Shown one piece after another: positions 1 to 8,005 of a stretch of 64,000 bases of DNA; within the stretch, counting starts at the first letter, position 1; each line of letters starts with the position of its first letter. The notes beneath the pieces are model-generated. The model worked only from the letters and a program-made list of their open reading frames with translations. It had not been told where the DNA came from and ran no database searches. A program made the translations under genes and the position numbers. Origin of the DNA: Chloroflexota bacterium (GTDB taxonomy: Bacteria; Chloroflexota; Anaerolineae; Promineifilales; Promineifilaceae); the NCBI GenBank assembly GCA_017993775.1, contig JAGOMA010000006.1, forward strand, positions 62,001 to 126,000, given 5' to 3'.

Positions 1-1263
1 TTGGCTGACGGTGGTGGCCGTGGTGAAGGGGAGGCTGGTAACGGCCGTCAGCGCCGCCGTCGCCACGCCATCACGCAGGCTGTACTGTTTGCCTGCGCCC
101 GGTTGGTCGTGGATGGCCAGGGCGGCCTGCCAATCCAGCCACAGCGTTTCGCCGTCGAAGCCGAGGTTGTGGGCGGCGGCTACGGCCGTTACTGCGTCCA
201 ATCCGGTTTCGGTGCTGGTGGCAAATTCACGGTAGAGGTCGGGTCCCAGGCGGTTGTAGATGTAGCGGTTGAGCAGATAGCCCTGACCGTAGTGGGGGAT
301 GGGGTTGTCTTCCGGCCACATGTTAAGCTGCTGGTCAGGGCTGCTCAGGAACAGGTTGGCGCGGCTGATGGCATCGCTGCTGTAGCCGAGCAAATCTTCG
401 GCCAGCATGGCCGAGCCTTCCACCGACCAATCGATGTCGCTGTTATCGTAGTTGGCCTCGACCATGTGGCGGAATTCGTGGGTGAGGGTTTCCAGAAAGC
501 CGCCTGTGCCAAAGTAACGGCCGTTCATCACAAACATCTCGCGCTCGTTGGACTGTGGATCGACGCTGGTCGGCACGATGTCGCTGCTGCTGAAAAAGCC
601 CAGAATGCCGCACGGTTCTGCGTTGCAAATGGTCAGCGGGGAGGCGGCGAGGATGTGGACGCGTGGGTCGCCGTCGATGCCAGGATTGTCTTCGCTGCCG
701 AAGATGCTGGTGACCTGGCCATAAATCTGGTCAAACGAATCGACCGTCCACTGGAGATCGGCGGCGCTGGGCGGCGGCAGGGTGGGCGATTGTTCAAACC
801 AGAGGTAGGCGTGCTCGCCTACGGCGGCTATTTCGGCGTCGATGGTTTCGATGGTGATGCTGTCGACGTTGAGGACTTTGAACTGCTGCCGCGCGCCGAC
901 CATGAGGGGTGTGTCTGTGGGGGCGACCTGGGTGGGTACGGCCGTCAGGCCATAATAGGCTCGCGCCAATGCCTCCGGGTCGCGGTCGAGCGGTAAGTTG
1001 GTGGTGAGTTCGATGGCCGTGAGGGTTTCTGGAGATTGGGGGTTGGGGGCTGGGGGCTGGGGGCTGGGGACTGGAGACTGGAGACTGGGGATTGGAGATG
1101 GCGGCAGGGCCGTTGGCGGCACGGCCGATGGCGGTACGGCCGATGGCGGCACGGCCGTTGGCGGTTCATCGTTAACTGTTATCTGTTGATTGTTAGGCTC
1201 GGCCAGCCCACAGGCAGCCAGCAGCAGGACCAGGAGTAAGAGAAGGGATGTTTTTCGTGGCAT
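1..1263 (-). CDS. Zinc metallopeptidase lipoprotein, M30-like (C-terminus beyond window)
   Basis: The frame is open for 421 codons from ATG at 1261-1263 to the window edge, so the C-terminus is missing. It starts with a lipoprotein signal (Lys/Arg, Leu-rich core, LLAAC with Cys18), followed by a low-complexity Pro/Ser/Thr linker at about residues 30-65. The catalytic signature is HEFRH at residues 262-266, with Glu282 in WSVEGSA as the probable third zinc ligand, the gluzincin arrangement seen in M30 hyicolysin-like peptidases. Context upstream of the motif (LETLTHEFRHMV) fits that family. I infer a surface-anchored protease; the substrate is unknown. There is no clear Shine-Dalgarno sequence, but the lipobox fixes the start well. 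Confidence 0.8.
   Translation of the reverse strand, partial: MPRKTSLLLLLVLLLAACGLAEPNNQQITVNDEPPTAVPPSAVPPSAVPPTALPPSPIPSLQSPVPSPQPPAPNPQSPETLTAIELTTNLPLDRDPEALARAYYGLTAVPTQVAPTDTPLMVGARQQFKVLNVDSITIETIDAEIAAVGEHAYLWFEQSPTLPPPSAADLQWTVDSFDQIYGQVTSIFGSEDNPGIDGDPRVHILAASPLTICNAEPCGILGFFSSSDIVPTSVDPQSNEREMFVMNGRYFGTGGFLETLTHEFRHMVEANYDNSDIDWSVEGSAMLAEDLLGYSSDAISRANLFLSSPDQQLNMWPEDNPIPHYGQGYLLNRYIYNRLGPDLYREFATSTETGLDAVTAVAAAHNLGFDGETLWLDWQAALAIHDQPGAGKQYSLRDGVATAALTAVTSLPFTTATTVSQ
1096..1155. repeat. Coding 15-bp minisatellite with the octamer core
   Basis: Four imperfect 15-bp units of the form GATGGCGGCACGGCC (variants GTTGGCGGCACGGCC and GATGGCGGTACGGCC) lie in tandem in the metallopeptidase gene. 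They encode repeated (Thr/Ser)-Ala-Val-Pro-Pro in the linker after the lipobox. Each unit carries the ACGGCC core of the window-wide octamer. Next to it (1027-1100), a purine-biased run of GACTGGAGACT-like heptamers encodes more Pro/Ser linker. Confidence 0.75.
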
Positions 1264-1304
1264 AGACAGGACTTTATTGGTTGAAAGACAAGGCAAGGGG
1301 AAAT

Positions 1305-1395
1305 GGGACGCGGATTTTCGCGGGTACAGCGGATTGACGCGGACTCTTTTGAAATTCATCCGCGAAAATCCGCTCCATCCGCGTCATCCGCGGCC
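1305..1395. repeat. Intergenic inverted repeat, GGACGCGGAT type
   Basis: The gap between the metallopeptidase and S41 protease genes holds an imperfect inverted repeat. The left arm contains GGACGCGGATTTTCGCGG and the right arm CCGCGAAAATCCGC followed by ATCCGCGTCATCCGCGG. A related element lies at 12491-12580 and a diverged one at 41303-41370. There is no ORF inside and no associated transposase. Confidence 0.7.
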
Positions 1396-1401
1396 TATTC
1401 C

Positions 1402-3888
1402 TTAGTTTGGCTCGATGCGCAGGGTATAGCTGCCGCTGCCCAGGTCGCCGGGGGTGCTGACTTCCAGCACCAGGGTTAGGTCAAACGGGATTTGCATCTG
1501 CTCGAAGCCGGAGCTTGTGGTGTTGTTGTCCAGGTCGTCGTTGCTGAGGAGCAGATTGCCGTCGGTGTCGTAGATGTTGAGCAGGGTGTCCAGCGGCGCG
1601 CCTGTGGCCGTTTGTCCTTCCAGGAAAATGCTCATCAGGTCGCCTTCTTTGGCATCCAGGGTGTAGCGCACGCGTTCCCCGGCAGCCAATTCGCCGTCCA
1701 CGCTGTCGCCGATCGCCAGCGCGCCGCCTTCGCGGGTGCTGCCGGTGGTTGTGCCTTGCAGGGCGGCAACGGCCGTATCCAGCACCGTGTCCGCTTCCCG
1801 CATCGATTCGGCCGTCACCGGCACGCGCACGTTTGGCACGACGCCGATTCCCTCGATATGAATGTTGCCCTCGCCGTCTACGGCGCGGCCGGCCGTGAAG
1901 GTGAAGCGCTCATTTTCGGGCATCTGTACCTGCTTGATGCTGCCGCCCAAACCGGCTGTGGGATACTGCCCAAAGATGGTCGCCCGGTCGTTGATGGTCA
2001 TGTCGTAGGAGAAAAATTCGCAGGCGCTGGCGCAGTCTGGGCCGACCAGGACGGCGATTTTGCCGTTGTAGCGCAAATCTTCTGTGGGCAGGAAAAAGTG
2101 GCCTTCACCGCGCGGGTCAAAATAAAACTCACCGCGATCCTCGTCATAACGGCCGGTGTTGCCCAGCGAAAAGGCCTCGTTAAAGAAGTAAGCGGCCATC
2201 TGGTCGGCCAGAAAGCCGCTGCCGCCGCCGTTCTGGCGCATGTCGATGATCAGGCCGGGCACGCCGTTGTCGTTCAGGTCGCGCATGAGGCGCTCCCACA
2301 ACTGCACGGTGAGCAGGGCGTTATCGGAGAAGCTGTAGATTTGCACGTAGCCCAGGCCGCTGTCTTCCAAGATTTTGTAGTCTAGAGGGAGTTCGAAGCC
2401 GGTGGGGATGGCGTCTTGCAGGGCGGCGAACAGGCTGTCTTGCTCGAAGGCGGTGGGCACGTCGGCCGTTTCTTCACTGCCGTCGGGGTTGATGAAGGTG
2501 ACGGCCACGCTGTTGGCGCTGACCGGGAAGCGGGTGACGAAGGCGGTTTGGGCCAGGCGCTCGGTGTGGGCGGTGCTGTAGGGGCCGGTCCAGCCGACGG
2601 TGTTTTGCACGGCCGTGTCCATGTCTACGCCGTCCAGGGCGACGATTTCCGCGCCTTTTTCGATACCGGCCTGGGCAGCGGGACCGTCTTCTAGAAGCCA
2701 GGTGGTCAGGAAACGGCCGTCGTCCAATTCCTTCACCACCAGCCCGATGCCGTTGGCGTTCATGAAGCTAAATTCGTCCTGAATGAACGGGCCGCTGACG
2801 TGGCCATCAGGGATGGACCAGGCCAGATCGCGCAGCGCCGTGCGATACAAATCTGGGCTGCTTTTCTGGTCGGCTTCTTCGAATTGGGGGCGCAGCCGGT
2901 CGCGCAGCGCTTCCCAGTCGATGCCTTTGTAATCGGTGAAGGCGTATTCGTTTTTCAACTGGTCGATGAGCGCGTCGAAGGCGTCGGTGTAGCTAAGGGC
3001 GGAATAATCGTCCAGGGCCGCGCCTTCTGGCTCGCTGAGGTCGATGGCCTGATGGCGCGCCCGGTCGAAGACGAAGGGATCGGTGTCCATGTTGACTACC
3101 GTGTACCCTTGCGGCAGGGCGACGATGGGATCATCGGCGGTGAACAAGAGGCCATCGGGACCAAAGCCGCCGGGGAAGCCCTGCTGATCATCGGGAGCGT
3201 AAACCAGGTATTCGCCGCCGACCACTTCGCGGTCTTTGGCGGCGTCTTCGCTGATGCGCGTGGAGGCGTAGGCCGTGGACCAGCCGCCGCCGCTGAGGTC
3301 GCGCTCTTCCAGGTATGGGTCGCCGAAGGTATTGGTCCAGTAGGCGACGGCAAAGACCTGCACGCCGGTATCGGTTTCGCCGTCGTTGTCGACGTCGCGC
3401 AGGCTGCCTTGCGGCTCGATGGGCAGGGCGAGACTGTAGCTAAAGGGGGACTCGAAGAAATCAGAGGTGATCTGGCCTAACGCCTGGGATTCGACGGGCA
3501 TGAGGAAATGCTGGTTGCGATCCACAAAGCCAGCCTGATCTTCCAAAATAACGACCGGCTCGGCGACGCCGAGGGTGAAGAAGGGGTTGGTGTAGGTGAC
3601 GACGCCGGTGATGCTGACCACGCCGCCTTCGTCGTTGACGATGGGCGCGCGGGGGAATTGGGCGGTGGTGGGCTGGGCGGTTTCGGGTTCGCTGGTGGGT
3701 TCGGGCGGGGCGGCCGGTTCGTCGGTGGGTTGACTGGTGGGCACGGCCGTATCGGTGGGTTGGGGAACGGCCGTGGCCTCTGCGGGCGCGGTTTCCGTGG
3801 GCGCGGCGGTGGGGGCGGGCTGCTGCTGGCAGGCGGCCAAAAGCAGCAGGGCCATGAGGCTGAGCATGAAGAAATAAGTTCGTTTCAT
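1402..3888 (-). CDS. S41-family (C-terminal-processing type) serine protease lipoprotein with PPC domain
   Basis: This 828-residue protein starts at ATG 3886-3888, chosen because AAAGGATG lies at good spacing and the start gives a clean lipoprotein signal (MKRTYFF...LLLLAAC). A Pro/Thr linker follows. A PDZ-like segment is seen around GIGLVVKEL...GIEKGAEIVALDG. The S41 core contains GLIIDMRQNGGG and the nucleophile region CASAC with Ser621 as the likely catalytic Ser; a Lys follows in the GGSIKQVQ segment. The last ~110 residues look like a bacterial pre-peptidase C-terminal (PPC) domain. I infer a surface-anchored tail-specific-type protease. Its linker shares a nearly identical 29-bp stretch with the lipoprotein gene at 8006-10501. 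Confidence 0.87.
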   Translation of the reverse strand: MKRTYFFMLSLMALLLLAACQQQPAPTAAPTETAPAEATAVPQPTDTAVPTSQPTDEPAAPPEPTSEPETAQPTTAQFPRAPIVNDEGGVVSITGVVTYTNPFFTLGVAEPVVILEDQAGFVDRNQHFLMPVESQALGQITSDFFESPFSYSLALPIEPQGSLRDVDNDGETDTGVQVFAVAYWTNTFGDPYLEERDLSGGGWSTAYASTRISEDAAKDREVVGGEYLVYAPDDQQGFPGGFGPDGLLFTADDPIVALPQGYTVVNMDTDPFVFDRARHQAIDLSEPEGAALDDYSALSYTDAFDALIDQLKNEYAFTDYKGIDWEALRDRLRPQFEEADQKSSPDLYRTALRDLAWSIPDGHVSGPFIQDEFSFMNANGIGLVVKELDDGRFLTTWLLEDGPAAQAGIEKGAEIVALDGVDMDTAVQNTVGWTGPYSTAHTERLAQTAFVTRFPVSANSVAVTFINPDGSEETADVPTAFEQDSLFAALQDAIPTGFELPLDYKILEDSGLGYVQIYSFSDNALLTVQLWERLMRDLNDNGVPGLIIDMRQNGGGSGFLADQMAAYFFNEAFSLGNTGRYDEDRGEFYFDPRGEGHFFLPTEDLRYNGKIAVLVGPDCASACEFFSYDMTINDRATIFGQYPTAGLGGSIKQVQMPENERFTFTAGRAVDGEGNIHIEGIGVVPNVRVPVTAESMREADTVLDTAVAALQGTTTGSTREGGALAIGDSVDGELAAGERVRYTLDAKEGDLMSIFLEGQTATGAPLDTLLNIYDTDGNLLLSNDDLDNNTTSSGFEQMQIPFDLTLVLEVSTPGDLGSGSYTLRIEPN

Positions 3889-3915
3889 CGGTTTTGTCAT
3901 CCTTTGTGTTGGGCC

Positions 3916-3948
3916 AGATTGGTCCAATCTTCAGGATTGGACCAATCT
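3916..3948. repeat. AGATTGG-type double palindrome hairpin
   Basis: Two 15-bp near-palindromes, AGATTGGTCCAATCT and GGATTGGACCAATCT, are separated by TCA. Each unit is self-complementary apart from its centre. The two units are also complementary to each other in 14 of 15 positions, so the whole forms a hairpin with a 3-nt loop. It sits 28 bp upstream of the S41 protease start. Confidence 0.85.
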
Positions 3949-4043
3949 CGAGTCGAGGAGGGATTGTACTGGCAAATGTGGGCGAAGGGGAAGGGGGAAC
4001 GGCCGTTTCTCACCCCTGCATCACGTTCTGTTTACAAGTTCTT

Positions 4044-4096
4044 AAGGTTGGGCCGCCGCCGCAGATTGGGCCAACCTTCTTCGATTGGGCCAATCT
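4044..4096. repeat. AGATTGG-type palindromes (diverged)
   Basis: An AAGGTTGGGCC arm pairs with GGGCCAACCTT, and a further GATTGGGCCAATC palindrome follows. It lies just downstream of the stop of the 4103-6769 gene and could serve as its terminator hairpin, although no strong T-run follows on that strand. It belongs to the same family as 3916-3948. Confidence 0.7.
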
Positions 4097-4102
4097 TTCT
4101 TC

Positions 4103-6769
4103 TCAATAAGGAGTGTACGTAGCCGCGGTTTCGAGGATACGTACCATCCCGTGCGAGCCATCAACTTCAACCCATTGTCCATCGTGCAGGATGTCGGTGG
4201 CGCCATCGACATTGGAAACGCAGGGCAGGCCATATTCCCGCGCAACGACGGCCCCATGTTGTAACGCGCCGCCAATTTCCAGAATGATGCCGCCGGCGTT
4301 GATGAACAAAGGGGTCCAGCCAGGATCGGTGGCGCGGGTGACCAGGATTTCGCCGGGAAGCAGCTTTTTTTCATCAGCGCTGCGCAGGATTTTGACTCGG
4401 CCGCGAACGAGGCCTGGGGAGATTGCCACGCCGACCAACTCGCCTTCGGCCGCTTTGGGACGTGGTGGGTAATAGATTTTGCCGCGCGAGTCGATGACGC
4501 GGGCGACGAGGTGGCTTTGCTTGATCCGCTTGATGAGCTGGGTGCGTTCCTGGGCGAGCGCTCGTAAATCCAGTGTGGGATTGGCGAGGGCCTGGTCGAT
4601 GTCGTCGATGGTGAGGTCGAAGATTTGGGAGGGGTGGTCTAAACGGCCGTTCTCCGCCAACGTTTCCCCAACCTCCAGCGCCCGCCTCCTAAACATCGCC
4701 ACGATTTTAACCACATAATGTTTGCTTGTTTCTCGATACCCGCCCAGTGTAACCCACGTTCTGTAATAGCTGTCGAACGCTTTCGCCTGGCGCTTTCCCA
4801 TTTGCCCGGCTTTCTCGCGCAGCGCCAGATAAGCGGCTTGGCGTTTGGCTTGTGCCGCCAGGAAAACTGCCTGGGCGTCCTCATGGTTATCGAAGGCCAG
4901 GGCCATTTGTTTCAACTGGGCAAATAGTAGGGCTGGTTGTTCATACGGCCGTGGCGTCGCCACGTCAATTTCTCGTGGACATCTCGCCCCAAATTCGGCC
5001 ATAAATTTGTCCCAGGCTTGCAGAAATTCCGGGTCTAATGTTCGTTGTTCCAGGTGTGTGACGAAGGTTTCTGCAGATGTGTGTGTTTTGATGGTTTCAG
5101 AGGCGGCTAATGCAACCATGGCGGCGCCCATAACGGCCGTGTTGTTTCCCGGTAACGACGTGCCCAGACTCAGGAGATGGGCATTCACTTCCTCAGACGC
5201 TTCCGCCGCAAACATTTTCTTGAGGCGCATTTGCGCCAACTGCGGCGCGAAAACGATGGGAATGCCATAGTCAACAAAGAAAAAATTCAACAACTCGGTC
5301 AGGTTGACCGCTTGCTGCGCCAATGACAGGTTGTTGTCCATGACGTTTGCAAAGCGCTGCAAATGGTCCGACAAATTTTTTTCGTATTGCCGCAAAAATA
5401 ACTCCGGCCTTATGGACGCCTTCACGATTGGCATCATGAATGGGGCAATTTTTAGCGGCATTTTGCGTTTGTTGGCTACCAATTTTGGCGGCAATTTTTC
5501 GGGCAGATATGGGCCGAGGTCGATGCTGTCCAGAATGCCCATCACACCGGCATCCCCCATGCTTCCTGGGGCCAAAGCCCCATTCCGCCCCATCATTTTT
5601 AGGGAATGGGACAAGTTCATGTAATATCGGCCGCCAGCGGTAAACGTGATGCCCTCCACACCGCCTATGTCTCCGCCCAAAGATGCCCCCATCACCTTTA
5701 AAATATACCGCACCAGATCGATCCCTAAAACCGACAATGGCTTCTCTACCCCTTGCTCAATGAGCGTCGAATCGGCATAAAGGTATTTGGGGCTGCCAGG
5801 AGGCGTTAGCATTTCATCGGCTAGCGGAAGATAGGTGGTGATTGGACGAACTTGCAAGAGGTAAATTTTCTCATCGCCAATGGCCCATTCAATATCTACT
5901 GGTTTGTTTTGTTGCGCTTCTATGCTTGCCACCAGAGTGGCGAGGTCCAATACCTGCGCGGGGGTCAGGCAGGGCTGCTGGTCAGGCTCGCGTGTGGTTT
6001 GGGTAGTGCCTCCATTTGCGAGGAGGGTGACGGCCGTTTCTTTTTTGCCGATTTGCGTTTCGATGATTTGATGGCTAATTTTGTCGATTACAAACAAATC
6101 AGGCTGGACTTCACCGGCGACGACTGATTCGCCGAGGCCATAATTTGCATTGATGACGATCTCGTCGTAACAATTGTTCAGGGGGTTGAGGGAGAAGGCC
6201 ACGCCGGCGCTGTCAGCATCAATTTGCTGCTGCACGATGACGGCAATACGCGGCTGCTGAATGGGAAGCCCTTGTTCTTTTTTGTAGACAAAAACTCGCT
6301 CGTTCAGGCAAGAGGCAAAGGAGCGCCGAATGGCGGCTTGCAGGTTTTGGGGCGTCACGCCCAGCGTGGATTCATAACTGCCGGCAAATGAAGCCCCTTC
6401 CAGATCTTCTTCCGGGGAGGATGAGCGAACGGCAAACAAAGCGGCCTGGTTGGCTGCTTGAAAAGCGGCAAACGCTTTGTCTAGCTCGGTTTGCTGCCGC
6501 TCTGTGTATTCAAGCGTGAGGCATTGCGCCTTGATTGCGCGTGTTGCCGGTCCTAATTCCTCTGGCTGGCCCTGGCGTATCCGCTGCATTTCGGGGGTGG
6601 CTTGCAGCGTTGTCAGCCACGGTTCAAAAAATTTTACAGTCAGTACAAACCCAGGCGGCACAGGCATGTTTTGCCGGGTCATTTCGATTAGCGAGAGCGC
6701 TTTGCCGCCGACCTGATCGATTTTGGGCTGTGCCGTGGTTGTAGTTTTGAAGGGTAAAATCCATTCCAT
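4103..6769 (-). CDS. Rifampicin phosphotransferase-like ATP-grasp / swivelling-His enzyme
   Basis: The 888 residues match the length and order of rifampicin phosphotransferases. An N-terminal PEP-synthase-like ATP-binding domain (QVGGKALSL...PVPPGFVLT; ends at VDIEWAIGDEKIYLLQVRPITT) covers about residues 1-315. A long central region about 330-780 corresponds to the substrate-binding part. A C-terminal swivelling domain has GGALQHGAVVAREYG with His838 as the phosphocarrier. The PEP-binding barrel of true PEP synthases is absent. In the family, the beta-phosphate of ATP is moved to an antibiotic or other acceptor through this His. The substrate here is unknown. It is divergent from a TetR regulator, which suggests inducible expression. 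Confidence 0.8.
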   Translation of the reverse strand: MEWILPFKTTTTAQPKIDQVGGKALSLIEMTRQNMPVPPGFVLTVKFFEPWLTTLQATPEMQRIRQGQPEELGPATRAIKAQCLTLEYTERQQTELDKAFAAFQAANQAALFAVRSSSPEEDLEGASFAGSYESTLGVTPQNLQAAIRRSFASCLNERVFVYKKEQGLPIQQPRIAVIVQQQIDADSAGVAFSLNPLNNCYDEIVINANYGLGESVVAGEVQPDLFVIDKISHQIIETQIGKKETAVTLLANGGTTQTTREPDQQPCLTPAQVLDLATLVASIEAQQNKPVDIEWAIGDEKIYLLQVRPITTYLPLADEMLTPPGSPKYLYADSTLIEQGVEKPLSVLGIDLVRYILKVMGASLGGDIGGVEGITFTAGGRYYMNLSHSLKMMGRNGALAPGSMGDAGVMGILDSIDLGPYLPEKLPPKLVANKRKMPLKIAPFMMPIVKASIRPELFLRQYEKNLSDHLQRFANVMDNNLSLAQQAVNLTELLNFFFVDYGIPIVFAPQLAQMRLKKMFAAEASEEVNAHLLSLGTSLPGNNTAVMGAAMVALAASETIKTHTSAETFVTHLEQRTLDPEFLQAWDKFMAEFGARCPREIDVATPRPYEQPALLFAQLKQMALAFDNHEDAQAVFLAAQAKRQAAYLALREKAGQMGKRQAKAFDSYYRTWVTLGGYRETSKHYVVKIVAMFRRRALEVGETLAENGRLDHPSQIFDLTIDDIDQALANPTLDLRALAQERTQLIKRIKQSHLVARVIDSRGKIYYPPRPKAAEGELVGVAISPGLVRGRVKILRSADEKKLLPGEILVTRATDPGWTPLFINAGGIILEIGGALQHGAVVAREYGLPCVSNVDGATDILHDGQWVEVDGSHGMVRILETAATYTPY

Positions 6770-6816
6770 TGTCGAATCCTGTATAATTTTGTAATGAAGA
6801 TGTATAATGAATACAA

Positions 6817-6883
6817 AATTTTAGGCACAATTTTATAATTGTCAATGGATATCAGTATAATAATTATAAACATTCAATGAATG
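6817..6883. promoter_or_regulatory. Divergent promoter/operator region between RPH-like gene and tetR
   Basis: The 296-bp gap at 6770-7065 includes an unusually AT-rich stretch. On the minus strand TTGACA (complement of 6840-6845) lies 17 bp from a weak AAAATT -10 (6817-6822). Between them is an inverted repeat ACAATT-TTAT-AATTGT (6827-6842), and a second inverted repeat CATTCA-A-TGAATG lies at 6871-6883. Their placement fits TetR operators, but binding is inferred only. Confidence 0.45.
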
Positions 6884-7065
6884 ATAGTTAGAAGCGAGCG
6901 GTTGAGGCTGTACTTTTTTTGGTGGGCACGGCGTTGAGGTTTTGGACGATTTGTTTCGACGCAGGGGTTCAGATCAGCCGGCAAAATTAGGCTGGTACAT
7001 GATGCGCGGGACGGGGAACGGCCGTATCCACCGACCACCAAATCAAACAAAGGAACTCAAGAACG

Positions 7066-7677
7066 ATGGATGGGTTTGCGCGACGAAAGGAACAAAGCAA
7101 AGAAGACATTCGGAAAGCAGCCTGGGAGCTGTTTGGCCAGTTTGGGGTCGAAAAGGTGAGCGTAAACGACATCGCGCGAAAAGCGAATGTTTCTCATGCC
7201 ACAATCTATAACAACTTCGGCAGCAAAGAAGTGCTTGTTCGGGAATTTGTTACGGCCATGGTGGAACACCTTGTGGACAAAATCCAGGAAATATTGGCGC
7301 CGAATAAACAATTCGACCAAAAGATGACCGCTTTCTTTCAATTTATTTCCGAGATGTTGGTTGACAACAGGTCAATGGCTGAAAGTCCCATTTTCACCAG
7401 CAGCGTTGACCTGCAAAACGATCCCGATATCAGACAAATTCGTGAAGCGGCGCAGGAAAGAACAACCAATTTGCTGCTGGAACTCTTTGCTGAGGGCAAA
7501 CAGCAGGGGCGGGTCAATCCGAATTTATCGGATGAAGTGTTGATCATCTATTTCAAGATGTTTATGGATATGTTTATTCGGCCAGAGCTGCACTATCCGT
7601 TCCGGCAAAATCCTCAGATGATCACGGATTTGGGCTGGCTGATGATGCATGGCCTTGGTAGAGTGGAAACGCCGTGA
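7066..7677 (+). CDS. TetR/AcrR-family transcriptional regulator
   Basis: This 203-residue protein has a TetR N-terminal helix-turn-helix at about residues 10-60 (IRKAAWELFGQFGVEKVSVNDIARKANVSHATIYNNFGSKEVLVREF), followed by an all-helical ligand/dimer domain typical in size for the family. AAGGA precedes the start, though at a long spacing. It is divergent from the rifampicin-phosphotransferase-like gene and most likely represses that gene and itself; the inducing ligand is unknown. Its stop lies 3 bp from the stop of the convergent small gene at 7681-7926. Confidence 0.88.
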   Translation: MDGFARRKEQSKEDIRKAAWELFGQFGVEKVSVNDIARKANVSHATIYNNFGSKEVLVREFVTAMVEHLVDKIQEILAPNKQFDQKMTAFFQFISEMLVDNRSMAESPIFTSSVDLQNDPDIRQIREAAQERTTNLLLELFAEGKQQGRVNPNLSDEVLIIYFKMFMDMFIRPELHYPFRQNPQMITDLGWLMMHGLGRVETP

Positions 7678-7680
7678 GTG

Positions 7681-7926
7681 TCAGGGCCCATCAGCTTGCG
7701 TTTGGCCTGGTGGCGGCTCAGTCCTGGCGGAAGCAGGCTGATTATCCTCCGGGTCTGTTTCGTGCTCCAGGTACAGGAACAATTCGGCGAGGGACGCAAA
7801 CCCGCGCCGTTCCCCATTAGCCGGAAATTCTATCGAGGCCCGCCAGACGCGCCGGCCGCCATCATCTGTTTCCCATAGGCGCAGCAGGTAAGAGAGATAC
7901 CGCGGCTTTTTCTTGTTCCGGCTCAT
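7681..7926 (-). CDS. Small conserved-looking protein, GERxGFxS family
   Basis: This 81-residue protein starts at ATG 7924-7926, chosen over an upstream in-frame ATG because GGAGGAG sits just before it. The core reads YLSYLLRLWET...VWRASIEFPANGERRGFASLAELFLYL. I do not know its function. The 41070-41294 product has the same layout (aromatic start, RxW(E), a hydrophobic-Leu/Ile-Glu strand, GER-x-GF-x-S, Leu-rich helix), so the two form a family. The C-terminal 20 residues are Pro/Gln/Glu-rich and probably disordered. It is soluble, with no signal peptide. Confidence 0.7.
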   Translation of the reverse strand: MSRNKKKPRYLSYLLRLWETDDGGRRVWRASIEFPANGERRGFASLAELFLYLEHETDPEDNQPASARTEPPPGQTQADGP

Positions 7927-7954
7927 GTTCTCCTCCACCCATTGGTCAGAAAAA

Positions 7955-7989
7955 CTGGAGATTGAAACCGAAACGGCCCCAATCTCCAG
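7955..7989. repeat. GGAGATT-type hairpin
   Basis: CTGGAGATTG (7955-7964) pairs perfectly with CAATCTCCAG (7980-7989) around a 15-nt loop, in the gap between the propeller lipoprotein stop and the small gene start. It uses the same heptamer as the large hairpin at 59797-59860. Confidence 0.7.
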
Positions 7990-8005
7990 TCTCCAAACCG
8001 GTCGC

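Noticed and set aside
1..996. Long plus-strand open frame at the left edge
   Set aside because: It is antisense to the metallopeptidase frame, which has a lipobox and HEFRH motif and runs open to the edge. The plus frame shows no recognisable domain.
4103..6769. Call as PEP synthase (ppsA)
   Set aside because: The C-terminal PEP-binding barrel is absent and the protein ends soon after the swivelling-His domain, which fits rifampicin phosphotransferases better.
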